A DNA stretch of 64,000 nt from Utricularia gibba (lineage: Eukaryota; Streptophyta; Magnoliopsida; Lamiales; Lentibulariaceae). The first letter of the stretch is position 1. The number at the start of each line of letters is the position of its first letter. Of the stretch, positions 10,521-21,668 are shown piece by piece. The translations under genes and the position numbers were made by a program. The notes beneath the pieces were generated by a model. The model ran no database searches. It was not told the DNA's origin and saw nothing but the letters and a program-made list of their open reading frames with translations. Location: assembly GCA_002189035.1 (NCBI GenBank), contig NEEC01000004.1, positions 3,968,001 through 4,032,000 of the forward strand, read 5' to 3'.

Positions 10521-12396
10521 ATGACGACGTACAATGGACTGGAGAGTTGTATTCTCAACAGCCAGCCGCTGGACAACGAGAGTGGAACCAGCAGGGGAGA
10601 CGGCTGCGCCACTGACTCATTTGACGGCGACGATTCCAGTTGCTCCTCTAGCATGAATGGGTTCGGATCATTCTCCTCCCTCTGGACGATAATGAAGAAG
10701 GACGATGAGTGTGGTGGCGAATACCATCCGATATCGGATGTGGAGACGATGATGAAGGAAACGTTTGCGAAGCTGCTGCTTGGGGAGGATGTCACCGGAG
10801 GAACGAAGGGGGTGTCCACTGCAGTAGCTTTGTCGAATGCGATACTAAACGTTGCAGGTATGAATGACACTTCCCATCTGGTGATGGTTTCCATGGATAC
10901 GACGTATCATGCAGGTGCTGAGCTGATTCTCGTGTGCAGCTACTGTGTTTGGTGAGCTATGGAAGCTTGAGCCATTGCCGGAAGAGAAGAAAAGCAAGTG
11001 GAGACTTGAAATGGAGTGGCTTCTCTCCCCACAAACTACATGGTTGAGTTGGTTCCTGCTGAGCAAAGTTGCAGCAATGGAGGAATGTTAGAGGTAATTT
11101 TGATTGATTAGCAACTAATGAATGAAGGAAATGCTGTTTAACCTGAAACTGATAATATGCTCAGATAATGAGGCCCAGGGGGAGATCAGACATCCAAATG
11201 AATCTCCCTGCTCTGAAGCAGCTGGATTCCATGCTTCTGGTATCTGCTTTTGTCTCATCTGTGCGACACTTTGCAGCTTGCATGAAAAGCTCAAATGCTT
11301 GCCTGGTTTCTCCCTCCACAGGACGTGCTTGATTCAATGGTCGATACTGAATTCTGGTACGACGAGATGGGAAGTCGAGCGGAAGGAAGAAGCCGGAGAT
11401 GGTGGCTTCCGTCTCCACAGGTACCCAGCGCTGGGCTCTCGGACAGCGAGAGAAAGAGGTTGCTCCATCAGGGAAGATCGATATATCAAGTATTCAAAGC
11501 TGCCAAACTGATAAACGAAAACGTGTTGCTGGAAATGCCCATTCCCTCCACAATCAGGGAAGCTCTTCCCAAGGTGAATATGGTCTTCTTCACCACCTGC
11601 AACTTTCAGTGCAAATCCTTGTTGCTTATTTCCGTTCCCTTGTTTCAGTCCGGGAAGTTGGGTCTCGGAGAAGAACTCTACCGCCTACTGTCGGAAAAGT
11701 CTCTGTCCGGCGAAGAAATGATCAACCGCCTAAACCTGAAATCTGAACACCAAGCACTAGAAACCATCAACCGCCTGGAAGCCGCCATATCTGCATGGCA
11801 CATCAGAATCTCCGCTCAAGAAGCGAGCAGCAGGTCTCCAGCCAGAGCATCATGGTCGTTTATGAAAGATCCAGTAACAGAGATGGACAAAACAGACACA
11901 TTACTGAACCAAGCTGAGTTGCTTGTAAAGCATATCAAATGCAAGTACCCAAATCTCCCCAGACATTCATCGATGCAACGAAAATCCGATACGGCAAGGT
12001 AATGAACAACTGGAGATAATGAACCAATGATCAAATGAAGGGATTCCTGATCTGTTCTTGAAACTGCAGGATGTTGGGCATTCCATTCTTGAAGCCTACT
12101 CGCGAGTCCTGGCGACTCTAGCCTTCAGCATTCTTACCCGGATCGGAGACATTCTGCAAGAAGACATATTGAGCAATCCCAAGTCACCTGTGGCGATGTC
12201 TCATTTGGTCGGAGCCAGAATCCCTGGAATATCAGATAGCCCCATGCTCGACAGAGTGAGGCACTCCCTTGTTCACCAGCTGCATGATGCAGATGCACAA
12301 GCTTCTGCTTCTGCGCAAAACTCCGAAGATGCACCTGATGCAGATTCAGTTCATGAAGCGCCATGCTCGAGGCGTGTCTGGTGCATGGGAAAGTAG
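10521..12396 (+). CDS. Rop guanine nucleotide exchange factor (PRONE domain), two frameshifts as sequenced
   Basis: Six coding exons: 10521-10857, 10940-11093, 11165-11239, 11322-11573, 11649-11998, 12070-12396. RopGEFs activate plant ROP GTPases at the plasma membrane, in polar growth and receptor-kinase signalling. The PRONE domain is clear: [18 protein letters not shown] and [19 protein letters not shown] in exons 1-2, NLPALKQLD in exon 3, [16 protein letters not shown] and [17 protein letters not shown] in exon 4, [18 protein letters not shown] in exon 5, and [19 protein letters not shown] in exon 6. N- and C-terminal tails are variable, as in the family. Exon phases close only if one C is restored in the run at 11027-11030 and one in the run at 11957-11960; the protein is then about 498 residues. 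Both breaks are in C homopolymers, so assembly error is likelier than a pseudogene. The start is the first ATG in the open exon. Confidence 0.9.
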
Positions 12397-13485
12397 GATT
12401 CAATCCTGCTCTCGTAGCTAGATGCATATATAAGTTTTGCACAAACATACGATGGATTCTCATACATGTTTTAGGTGCTGGTTGCGTTGGAATCCCCTGT
12501 TGTAATCTAAAGATGCCTACTTTGTACTGTAATTTCAAGAAAATAGTTTCGAATAATTGTCTTTCTGTAATAGTTACTTCAAAATTTCTTTTTTGTGACA
12601 CGCTTTTTTTAGAATTTAAATGTTTTTTTTTTTTTGGAAACGAACCATTTGGATTTCAAAAATATTAAAAAACATTGGTTAAGTTCACAAATAAAATAAT
12701 TGTAAAGTGTTTGATAGATGATTTAAAATTTTAATTATATGATTTAAAATTTAAAATATATTAATATTATTTTATATAAGTTATATTGTAATAAATTAAT
12801 AGTAGCACAATGTATTTCTAAGGATAGAATATTAAAAGAATTAATAGAGTACAATTTTTTCATATTCATGTTTCTTATCAAATAGATTTTTTTTGGGAAT
12901 AGAATAAAAATAAAAAAATAAAATCCAATAATTTATGAGGAAATTTTTTTGTATATTGTGATGATTAGTTATTTTTTTAAAAAAAAATTTATTGTGAACA
13001 TAATCCTTATTTTGGGATAAATAATTTAAAATTTTGATATCCTTTTTTTTTTATGAATAAGTTGTTTGATATGGATTTTGCAACAAAACACCCATTTTTG
13101 TGTATCCTTTGCTTGCCGCCCCAATCTGTTTTGCAACGAAACACTCGATTGTTTCTTGGAAAATTGAAGCGGATTAGCTTCTTCCTTGTGGGACATTACC
13201 GGCAGAAATCTCCATCCATGCTTTAGCTCAAAGGTCGTAGCTTGATGTGTGTGTATTTTTTGGGCAAACGTGATTGTTTGTTGTTGTTAATGGTCTACGA
13301 ATATTCATGTTTAGTTTTCTGGATACAGATATTTGTTCAATTGTGTTTTCTAGGCAAGAGATATTTTTCTTCTATGAAAATCAGTTTTCTCTTCTCTGTT
13401 TGGAACTTTGGATGGTCAAGAATGTTTCCTTTTGTTTAGTGTTTTGATGTCTCTGTTGATGCTGTTGGCAGGGATAATTTAACTG
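12397..13485. other. Intergenic DNA and 5' leader of the next gene
   Basis: 12600-13080 is AT-rich without features. From about 13085 the sequence becomes gene-like. A 3' splice site ends at 13471 (TTGGCAG), so the leader of the ALKBH8-like gene is probably spliced just upstream of its ATG. Confidence 0.4.
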
Positions 13486-15337
13486 ATGGGTTTGCCAAGA
13501 TTTACTCGTCTGAAGGAAGGGAACAAGGGAAGTAGTCTCCATCTTTATGTAGCTAATTGTGGACCTGCAGTTGGGCTGTCTTATGAAGCGATTGAATATG
13601 AATTTGGTAAATATGGGGGAATCCAAGGAGTCTACGCAGCTGATGATACGGGTACTCGTGTTATTGTCTCCTTCAAGGATATCATTTCTTCTCAGGCTGC
13701 GATGGAGGCATTAAATGGTAATGAGTGTCCTGGTCTTGGAGGACGCTCCCTGCAGATTAGGTATTCCATGGAAACCCTTGGTAAGGTACTGAGTTTATGC
13801 GATTAGTCATGTGAAATTCTTAAACGACAAGAATAATTTAAGGGTGTAGTTGTCCTTTTGGTTGTCTAAAGTTTCAAGTTTCATTGGAAGTAAAAAAATG
13901 GAGCCAAGTTATGGGAATGCTTAAAAAAGCTAGCACAGTTCTCTTCAGATTTTTCCCAAAACGTTTTTTTGGCACATATGTAAGTGTCTCCCATCATTGT
14001 CAGGTCAAGAACATTGCATCATTTCCTGTTTCAACTTCGGCTGCAGAAGTGGACATTCCTGGACTAATTCTATTGCATGACTTCGTTACTGCCGACGAAG
14101 AGCAAGTTAAGGGTTGATTTTTTATTCATATATCATCTTATAGAGATAAACTTGGAACTCATATCCAGAATATCTTCCTTTGCCCCATCTCAGGATCTTC
14201 TTACTGCAGTGGGTGGTAGACAATGGCAACATCTTGCAAAGAGAAGGGTTCAACATTTCGGATATGAGTTCTGCTATGATGTGAGTCCAGTGCTGGACTA
14301 TTTCTTCTATCTGCAATATCATTGCATCGAATCATTCATCTGTTTTTCTGGATAAACCACAACCCATAATGATGAAAGATTCAACCTCAACGTTCAGGAA
14401 GTTCATAGTCTCTATCTTCATTTTGCAGATAAGGAATGTTGATGCAAACCAGAATTTGGGCAAGCTTCCATCCTTCGTTTCTCCAATCCTTGATAAGATA
14501 ATGTTGTTGAACAACATTATTGATGGCATTGATTTGTCTTTGGATCAACTGACGGCAAGTGAATGCATGCTAACATGTTCCCAGTATATTCCTATGAATG
14601 CAGCTTGTGTATGATTAATGCTTAGAGCAGCTTCGCCTCTTTTTGACAACAAATAGGTTAACGAGTACCCTCCTGGTGTCGGTCTTTCTCCACATATAGA
14701 CACGCATTCAGCATTCGGGAACCTGATTTTCAGCCTTTCCCTGGCTAGTCCTTGCATCATGGAATTCAGAAAGTACACAAGCGGTATTTGGCAGGAAATG
14801 CCTATCCCTATTTCAGATGCAGAAGAGCAACTTCAAGAATTGAGGACAAACTTTGTGAGGAAAGCGATATATCTTCCTCCACGTTCAATGCTGCTGTTGT
14901 CTGGGGAAGCTCGATATGCATGGCATCATTATATTCCACACCACAAGGTGCTTGCTTTGTTCCCCAATGCAGCTGCTGAGAGTTGCCATAAGCTTTCACT
15001 TTCTGTTGACGTCTTTACCATGTGAGGCCTCTGAACGTTCATATAATGCAGATGGATCAAGTCAATGGTGAATCCATTCGGCGGGGTACAAGAGTCTCTT
15101 TCACATTTCGGAAGGTATGCTGATTAAATCTAGTAAGAAGTGAATCATGAACTTCCTGTTGCATTTCCTGTTTTTGTCAACAAGAGTTTGGTCTTTGCAG
15201 TTATGAGCCTTTCCTTATTTCATAACCCATACGTCAAAACTTGTGTTTCTTAGGTACGAAAAGGTCTCTGCGAATGTGAATTTTCTCAGTATTGTGACTC
15301 CCAAAGACCTGAAAGCTCACAGCAATCTACCACCTGA
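13486..15337 (+). CDS. ALKBH8-like tRNA wobble-uridine hydroxylase (RRM + AlkB dioxygenase)
   Basis: Seven coding exons (13486-13785, 14004-14105, 14194-14280, 14429-14554, 14657-14947, 15052-15114, 15254-15337) give 350 residues, all in phase. Residues about 18-95 form an RNA-recognition motif (LYVANCGPAVGLS onward). Then comes an Fe(II)/2-oxoglutarate AlkB domain: GLILLHDFVT, KRRVQHFGYEF, the HxD metal motif at His218/Asp220 (SPHIDTHSAF), distal His296 in AWHHYIPHH, and the Arg-rich RRGTRVSFTFR that binds 2-oxoglutarate. A Cys-rich tail follows (LCECEFSQYC). Plant ALKBH8 lacks the methyltransferase domain and works with a separate TRM9 to make hydroxylated mcm5U in tRNA-Gly; that is family knowledge. 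Intron 4 starts with GC (ACG|GCAAGT at 14555), a GC-AG intron. No frame breaks are seen. Confidence 0.93.
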
Positions 15338-15969
15338 GCAGAAAGTGATTCTTTTTTCATATTAATCTAGCAAGAGCAGTTTCCAGTTGTCGCCAATTCC
15401 TGCTTGTTCTTTTTGGTGGTATTTGAAGACACGCAGCCATAAACTGAAGCATTTTTAACGGATGTGATGACACAAATCCGATTATTTTTTCTCAAATATT
15501 CTCCTTGTTTGGCCAAACTCATGAAGTAGGTCAGCGAAACATCAATATTACAAAGGCAGTCGCCTTTATAGTGTGTAAATGGAGGCATTCGAAAACAGTT
15601 TCAGGTTGATGATGGATCATGCAGGCAAATATCTCCCTGGCAAAGCGGGCATACCCCCAGACAAGAATCATGATGAGTAAACAAATTTACAGGAGTGATA
15701 TGCGTTTCTCCTTGAGAAATAACACAGATAAACATGGATGCGTGTCGTTTGGAGGGAAGGTCAGAGACAAAAAAGGAAGAGCCCGTGAATTTCTTTGAGC
15801 CATATCTCAACGCATATTCTGTGAAACTCGTGATGACAAGGTAATATTCTCGTGCTGTCTCCTTCCGCGTAGTCAAACAAGCTATGTAGCATCTGTTCAT
15901 TATTTTACAAAGGCAACATATCAGTCTATTGCAGTTAATTGAAATGAAAGAAAAGGAGACAAGATTGAT
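15338..15969. other. 3' region between convergent genes
   Basis: Holds the 3' UTR of the ALKBH8-like gene. A minus-strand open frame at 15601-15900 has two Cys-X2-Cys-like words near its end (CPLCQGD) but matches no family I know. It could belong to the 3' end of the unresolved minus-strand gene. Confidence 0.3.
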
Positions 15970-17760
15970 TTACAGTGCAGTGTCTTCCGTGGATTTCTTT
16001 TTCATTTTACTAAAAGACTCCTGTGGGAGGGAATCAACCACATCACTGGGGGCTAGAATGGATCTGATTGCTGATGAATCTGGTCGAAAACCTGATAATA
16101 GTGGTTCGTAAATATTTGTATTGAAAATGATGGAGAATAAGAGCCATTGATCATGGGTGGGGAACGCTTACCTCAAACAGTGCCTCTGTTGACTGTTAGC
16201 ACGACGCTTCTTGATACACTGGCTGTTGCATTTCCATCAATATTCACGTTTGCTTCCTGTGGGGTTATTTGGCAGTAACCTGGGCTCCGGGGTGTTGCCC
16301 AGATAAGATACATGACCTTTCGTGACTGGAAAAGCTCTCAAACTGCATTCCAGCCGCTGAACCCCATGCACCTGAGAGAAGCAGGGAGTTCTATTGAAAA
16401 TCTATACTGGTGTTCAACGTGAACCAAAACAATTATTGAGAGAGGAAGATATAGCTACGTGAGATATTATTCTTCTTCGGCGCCCAGGTGAATGTGATCT
16501 ATGTTCCAGGAAATCAGGATACCCGACCTCTCTTGCCCTGTATCGTGTTGTTTCCTGACAACCAGAAGACGCCTCCTGAATAAAGAGACGAGGATTTGTT
16601 GCAGCGTCCTCTTCTTCAAGGCCTTAAGCTTGCCTTGCAGAAACCTGACTATTAAGCCTCAATTCCTCAAATAGGAGAACTCTGAGCCAGGAGTTGTAGC
16701 TCGGCGGAGAAGTCTATCACAGAAGATGTCTTCCGATACTCGGTGTTCTACTAAAGTGAACATTTCGTTCTAAAGGTTCTCTAGCAGCTAGCTAATCTTC
16801 TGTCACACTCCCTACTTCCAGAAACATCAGAGTGATCTTGATTGAACTGAGGCAATGAATTCAGGCAATACCCCTCCACCCTTGGGTTGCTTCTACTCCC
16901 CAAGACATCATGAACATGTGAACGGTGATCTTCATCTTTGAAGGTGAAGGGCGACTTCGCATACTGTGGGTAAAACATCACAAGCTCGTGATCCAGCACT
17001 CTTTCTATGAACTACAGCATCAGCGGAGACAGTGAAATCATCTTTCTCATTTGATGCCCCAAAATCTCCTGCGGAGTTCCCAAATTGCGAGCTTGGGACA
17101 TACGAAGGCTTAAGTTTCTGAGATAGAAACTTAACTGAGAAAGGAATCCACTTCGAGGATTCAGTGTGCATGATGAGAATTCCCTAGAAGCAATCCCGCC
17201 TCCAGATTCAAATGAATTTGTGCAGTTTGTTTCGTTACACTGCTGATAATAACATGATTTGCGCTTTCTTGGGCGTCTAAGATCCTTGCGATTCTCTTTG
17301 CACGAAAATTCCCACACCTACGGTTTGCATTCAGGAGAATTGAAACATCATTTTAAAGAAGTTATGATTACTGATTGTCCAATATAATTCCAATCATATA
17401 TAGCTTCATGATTCACAATCGGGTATCTCCCGTGACAAGGAATGACATCAAAGTTACTAAGTCATCAAACACGTAGAAAGATTCTCATCAAAACTGGATC
17501 ATCAGAAAAGATGAAAAAAAGGCACTGTAACATCACCAGTGATGAGAAACACCCTGGAAACGAAGGGAGGCACAAAACTGAAAATCAAATGGCGGCTAAA
17601 GAAATCACCTTGGCATCCTCAGCGTCAAAAATAGGGACCGAAGGCAAGAAGAATTCAACCCCATACTTTGGGCGGATCCGCCTTCCATAGAAACGAACCA
17701 CACTACAGCGCCGGAGACGAATCGGAAGAGCCCAGCGGCATTATGCTTGCCGCTGCTAAG
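15970..17760 (-). pseudogene. Unresolved minus-strand gene with several readable exons, broken as sequenced
   Basis: I do not recognise the product. Coding-like pieces read on the minus strand in order. One piece ends at 17609 with AAG|GTGATT and contains RFYGRRIRPKYGVEFFLPSV. The next starts after a 3' splice site at about 17318 and contains a basic KRKSCYYQQCNETNC segment. It is followed by pieces that change frame near 17150 and again near 17000 (KLKPSYVPSSQFGNS, then MFYPQYAKSPFTFKDEDHR). Another exon begins after a good 3' splice site at about 16370, and its donor is GAG|GTAAGC at 16171. The last exon is 16091-15970 with stop TAA. The 80-bp intron 16092-16171 is GT-AG and joins in phase, but an in-frame TGA lies just before it. 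It could be a real gene with sequencing indels or a decaying one. Confidence 0.35.
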
Positions 17761-18257
17761 ACCTACTTCTAACAATCAAAAATTGAAACTTCCTTGCTGG
17801 AAACCGCATTCTCCCAACGGGTAAAGCAACTCACTTCGGGTCCAACTCCAGGTCATCTTTGTACTTGTACAAAATATACCTTAGCCCAAAATAGAACACT
17901 CCGATAGCGTTTTCCTTCGAAACATGAACAATTTTGCAATTCATTTATCGACTAAGCTACATGTGATGGCTTGAGGTGCCAAATTGAGGATCAAATCAGT
18001 TTCTGTGTGAGGCTAAAACGGCCCATGTTGAATACACACTTAGAGAATCCAACTAGACAACCAACATTCAGCTATGAGATCTCAATGAATACATTAGACA
18101 GTCGACGTTCAAAGAAGTAATCACCTAAGGAACCCTGGAAACAAAATCTAAATCCCGAGTCCGATGAAAAGACAGCTAAATAGCGACAGTATCACCAGTC
18201 AAAGCCTTGAGTGATTGTCCCAGAGGCCCATCATACTGAACAGAAGCCATTTGGACT
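17761..18257. other. Region between the unresolved gene and SNU13
   Basis: Moderate-GC, gene-flank-like DNA. It would hold the SNU13 3' UTR and the 5' part of the unresolved minus-strand gene. No separate gene is identified. Confidence 0.4.
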
Positions 18258-19168
18258 TCAGATGAGGAGTTTCTCAATTGCATCCTGCATGATAGTAGAC
18301 GCGAGACAATTTTAGATTGATAAATAAAAGGCAATTCCCATTTCACTATCACCATGAAATCTGAATGACGAAATACCTTCAGCTGCACTATCTGGGATTT
18401 TAACTGGCTACCTTCGTTACTTGTGACCGAACAAGCTATGACTGGTCTCGTCACTCCACACGCTCGACCTAGAGCTTCCTTCGATGGCACAAAAACATAT
18501 GGGACATTCTGGAGAAGAATAATATGTCAACACGCATCAACTCGGAATCATCAAGCTTACTACAATTCACACCTTTCAATCATGCTCTTGTATATAGAAT
18601 TACAAAAATTGAAAGAAAAAAACAGAATTTAGTGAAAAAGCTCATATCCAATGGGCCATAATGTAATGAGGACAGCCAAATATAATATCCACAAAGCAGC
18701 AATTTATTATAAGCTGACGTATTCGCGATACAGTAAACTTCTCCGGTCACAGCTGGTTACCTTGTCTTCAGCCAGGAGTGGTAGGTGAAGAAGTATTTCA
18801 AGAGGCTCAGTATCCGCTGCCATGACAACGAATTCGGATATCCCACGATTCAGCGTCTTTGTGGCTGCACAACAAAGAATCATTCTGAAGTTAAAAAATA
18901 TGTAACTTATAAGACGAAACAACTTTCATGATGCGCGAAAACTTCATTGTTTACCTTCATTCGCGCCCTTCTTGAGCTGCTTGTAATTAGTAGCTTGTTG
19001 AACCAAGTCAAGAATAGTTATAGTTAGCTGCGCATCAGCGAGAGGGTACGCCTTTGGATTCACAGCTTCCGTAGTCTATCTTACGCCAAAAAGATAATCC
19101 ATAAACCAAAAAAAAGTTACAACAATGAATTTGAAGCTTGAAGAGTCAGCGTGGTCAGAGCTTACCAT
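18258..19168 (-). CDS. SNU13: SNU13 / NHP2L1 (15.5K) box C/D snoRNP and U4 snRNP protein
   Basis: Five coding exons on the minus strand: 19168-19166, 19075-18955, 18864-18761, 18508-18377, 18284-18258. They give exactly 128 residues, the size of the family. SNU13 binds the kink-turn of U4 snRNA and of box C/D snoRNAs and so seeds both spliceosomal and snoRNP assembly in the nucleus. Diagnostic words are [48 protein letters not shown] and RPVIACSV, ending DAIEKLLI: the L7Ae/L30e fold. The ATG is the last codon of exon 1, and intron 1 begins immediately after it (ATG|GTAAGC). All phases close and there is no frame break. It shares its 5' region with OST4 on the other strand. Confidence 0.96.
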
Positions 19169-19836
19169 TGCCGGCGAACAGAAGTGCAAGAACTTCCAAT
19201 TTCCAGGACCTGAAGGATGAAGGTTTTTCGTTAATAGGGTTTCGCGGTCTGAAGAGGAAGTGGGAAGGCTAATTTGAGAAGTAATGGGCTGATAGCCCAA
19301 AACTAAAAGGCCTCCTCGAAAGCTTTCGAGCGTAGGCCCTTATAGTATACCTTTTGTACGGTCCAATACAAAACGACACCGTATTCTCTGTCTCCCCAGC
19401 CCTCTCAATCGGTGAAACGTAAAATGGTGTACAATGGGACCTGATTGCTCGCTCAATTTGCTGGGATTTGCGGCTAGGTGGTCGGTTTCGACTTATTTTG
19501 GATCCGATTAATCGAGGTGAGATGCGTATGCTTTCAATGGCTGCGTGAGTTTTCGATTCTTTTTTGATGTTGAATCTTTGCCTAGAATGCTGCTGCCAGT
19601 TTTTCGTGTTTTTGGTCTATCGATCCCAATTTCATGTCTTGTTTGGTTTTTCGCTTTGCATTCGTGGATTCCGATTTTGGGTTTCTTTTCTCTGTTTGAT
19701 TATGCGAGTCATTCATAAGTTCGTGTCTTCTCGAGCAGTTCAAAACAGGTTCCTTTTCGCTGTTCGTTGCTGTTGTGTTTATATTATGGTTAAGATCTTA
19801 ACCTGCTAATCGCGTCTCGTTTGATCAGATCATACA
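19169..19836. promoter_or_regulatory. Bidirectional promoter of SNU13 and OST4, with OST4 5' UTR intron
   Basis: Telo-box TAGGGTTT at 19235-19242, and site II-type TGGGCT at 19285-19290 with its inverse AGCCCA at 19294-19299. This pairing is typical of plant ribosome- and snoRNP-biogenesis genes. On the OST4 side a donor GTGAGA at 19517 and an acceptor ending CAG at 19828 define a probable 312-bp 5' UTR intron, ending eight bases before the OST4 ATG. Confidence 0.65.
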
Positions 19837-19947
19837 ATGGATGATCAAGACCTGGGCTTTTTTGCGAACTTCCTTGGGATCTTCATATTTTTGCTGGTGA
19901 TTGCTTACCATCTCGTGATGGCAGATCCCAAATACCAGGGGAACTGA
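19837..19947 (+). CDS. OST4: OST4, oligosaccharyltransferase subunit 4 (36 residues)
   Basis: A complete 37-codon frame reads [20 protein letters not shown] and continues through one hydrophobic helix to end ADPKYQGN. This is the plant form of OST4, a single-pass ER membrane mini-protein that stabilises the STT3-containing oligosaccharyltransferase for N-glycosylation. Length and near-complete similarity to the known plant protein make this secure despite the size. The transmembrane helix spans about residues 8-29, with a short charged cytosolic or lumenal tail on each side. It is below the usual length cut-off for gene calling. Confidence 0.95.
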   Translation: MDDQDLGFFANFLGIFIFLLVIAYHLVMADPKYQGN

Positions 19948-21540
19948 AGAGTTTTCCGTCTAAAGATAGTTCCATGTAAGGTTGTTTTGTTGGAGCATTG
20001 ACTTAGACTTTGCTGAACATACAATGATCGTGTATCATCATGTATTTGATTAAGGAACTCTGGATCTGATGAATTTCAATTTGGCCATCATCTCTGCCTT
20101 CTTGTCAGCAGCATTCTTAGCTCTGAAAATTTTTCATTAGCTCAAACTGTGTTACAACGGTATTCTGCATAGCTCTAGAATACACATTTTCATGCATGTC
20201 TCCTAGTGAAAGGACTTAATGTAGTTTACCATATCCTCATATGTCATGCCTTGTTCATTTGCTTCTTGGTGTAGATGCGGCAACTGCATCTTTAAACCCC
20301 AAATCCAACTTCCTTCCTGCAAGTAAACCACTGTTCCTATGTGTCCACCATGTATTTCAGAGCAGAAGTCCCATCTCTTATGGGAACTCGGGGCCTGTTT
20401 TGGACAGAAGTCACATCTCTTTAGTTCGAAGTAGGGTTTGTTCATGGATCGAATATCGAGAACCCACTAGAACAGAATACATTTAACAGTTGACAAATTG
20501 GAGCCAACATGGGTATAGATTAAAAGTTCTAAAAACAGATTTTAAATGGTTCGGATGTAAATTTGAATTTTTATAAACTTTATTTGAATTTGAATCGATT
20601 ATTTTTATTGTTGTATAAATAATTTTTATACTATTAATTATGTAATATATTTGATGGGGTATAAATCGATGGAGTAAAATCGATTTCTGAAAAACTGCCA
20701 AAAGGAACTTTGACAAGATAACGCCAGTCAACAGACCGATATATGTCAAAAATCTGACAGTGGTGGTCGTATGACATAGTTTGAAAAGCAGCCGAATTAC
20801 GGCAGAACAGACGGTCGTTATCTGAAAGCGAGATCACCTAGCAGGCGCAGAAAACAATCGGCGTCTGCAGAATTCAGGACTCGGTCTAACCGACCTCTTT
20901 TATAAATAAGAGAAATCATAATGGAAAGGGGGTTCGAACCTAAACCTCCCAACCTGTATCTTTCTTCACCATCTCTGTCTAGTAAAAGCTTTCTTCGTTG
21001 AGCTCCGATAGCTTCGTAGTTTTTCCGTCCTCCGGCGGTTTCCACGTAAAAATCTCCACCTACCCTTATTTTTGTTGATCAAATCGAACAAATCGCAAAA
21101 AAGCATAACTAGGTGCGATATTTCCGGTTGCACCAATAACCCAAAAATTGACCTCATCTCAGACACCGATTTCCACCCTTAACAATATTATATTTTTATG
21201 AGTAAATATATATTATTTAAAGTTAACAATATAACTTTATTATTTATACATCAACAAAGTATAATATAATTGATATTGAAGGTTATTAATATTTAAAATT
21301 TAAAATATAAATAAATAAAATTTATAATCAGTTCTTATTTGAAATCTGACCGAAACCAATTAAAAATCAGACCGATATCGATTAAGAATTAGACCAAAAT
21401 CGATGAAAAATCGAAATTAAGGATTCGGGTAAAGAACCGATTAAATGAATATTTAATCGGGATTATGGTTATTGCTGCTATATCCTCTATTCAGACAAAT
21501 TGTTTTGTCCGTGCATTTATAACCATTAAAGCGAAAGCAA
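19948..21540. other. Intergenic, with a GC-richer island at about 20650-21180
   Basis: Contains the OST4 3' UTR. From about 20650 to 21180 the sequence is GC-richer than both flanks. Read on the minus strand it has a TATA-like TTTATAAAAG and a GGTTCGAACC word, which looks like an old retroelement or SINE-like insertion, but I find no terminal repeats or coding domain. 21181-21470 is AT-rich. Confidence 0.35.
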
Positions 21541-21668
21541 AAACGGTGAGGGGGCTTGGGGGCCCAATCCGAAGAAAGAAATATAGCCGTTACGGTTGGG
21601 CTGGAATCCTCTACTAATCATAAATACAATCGCTGGACGGAAAGCTTGGAAAACCCTGTGCCGGAAAA

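Noticed and set aside
11399-11746. Separate 115-residue gene
   Set aside because: It is an alternative frame of RopGEF exons 4 and 5.
20925-20945. tRNA or SINE box B (GGTTCGAACC)
   Set aside because: There is no matching box A, stem or tRNA fold around it.
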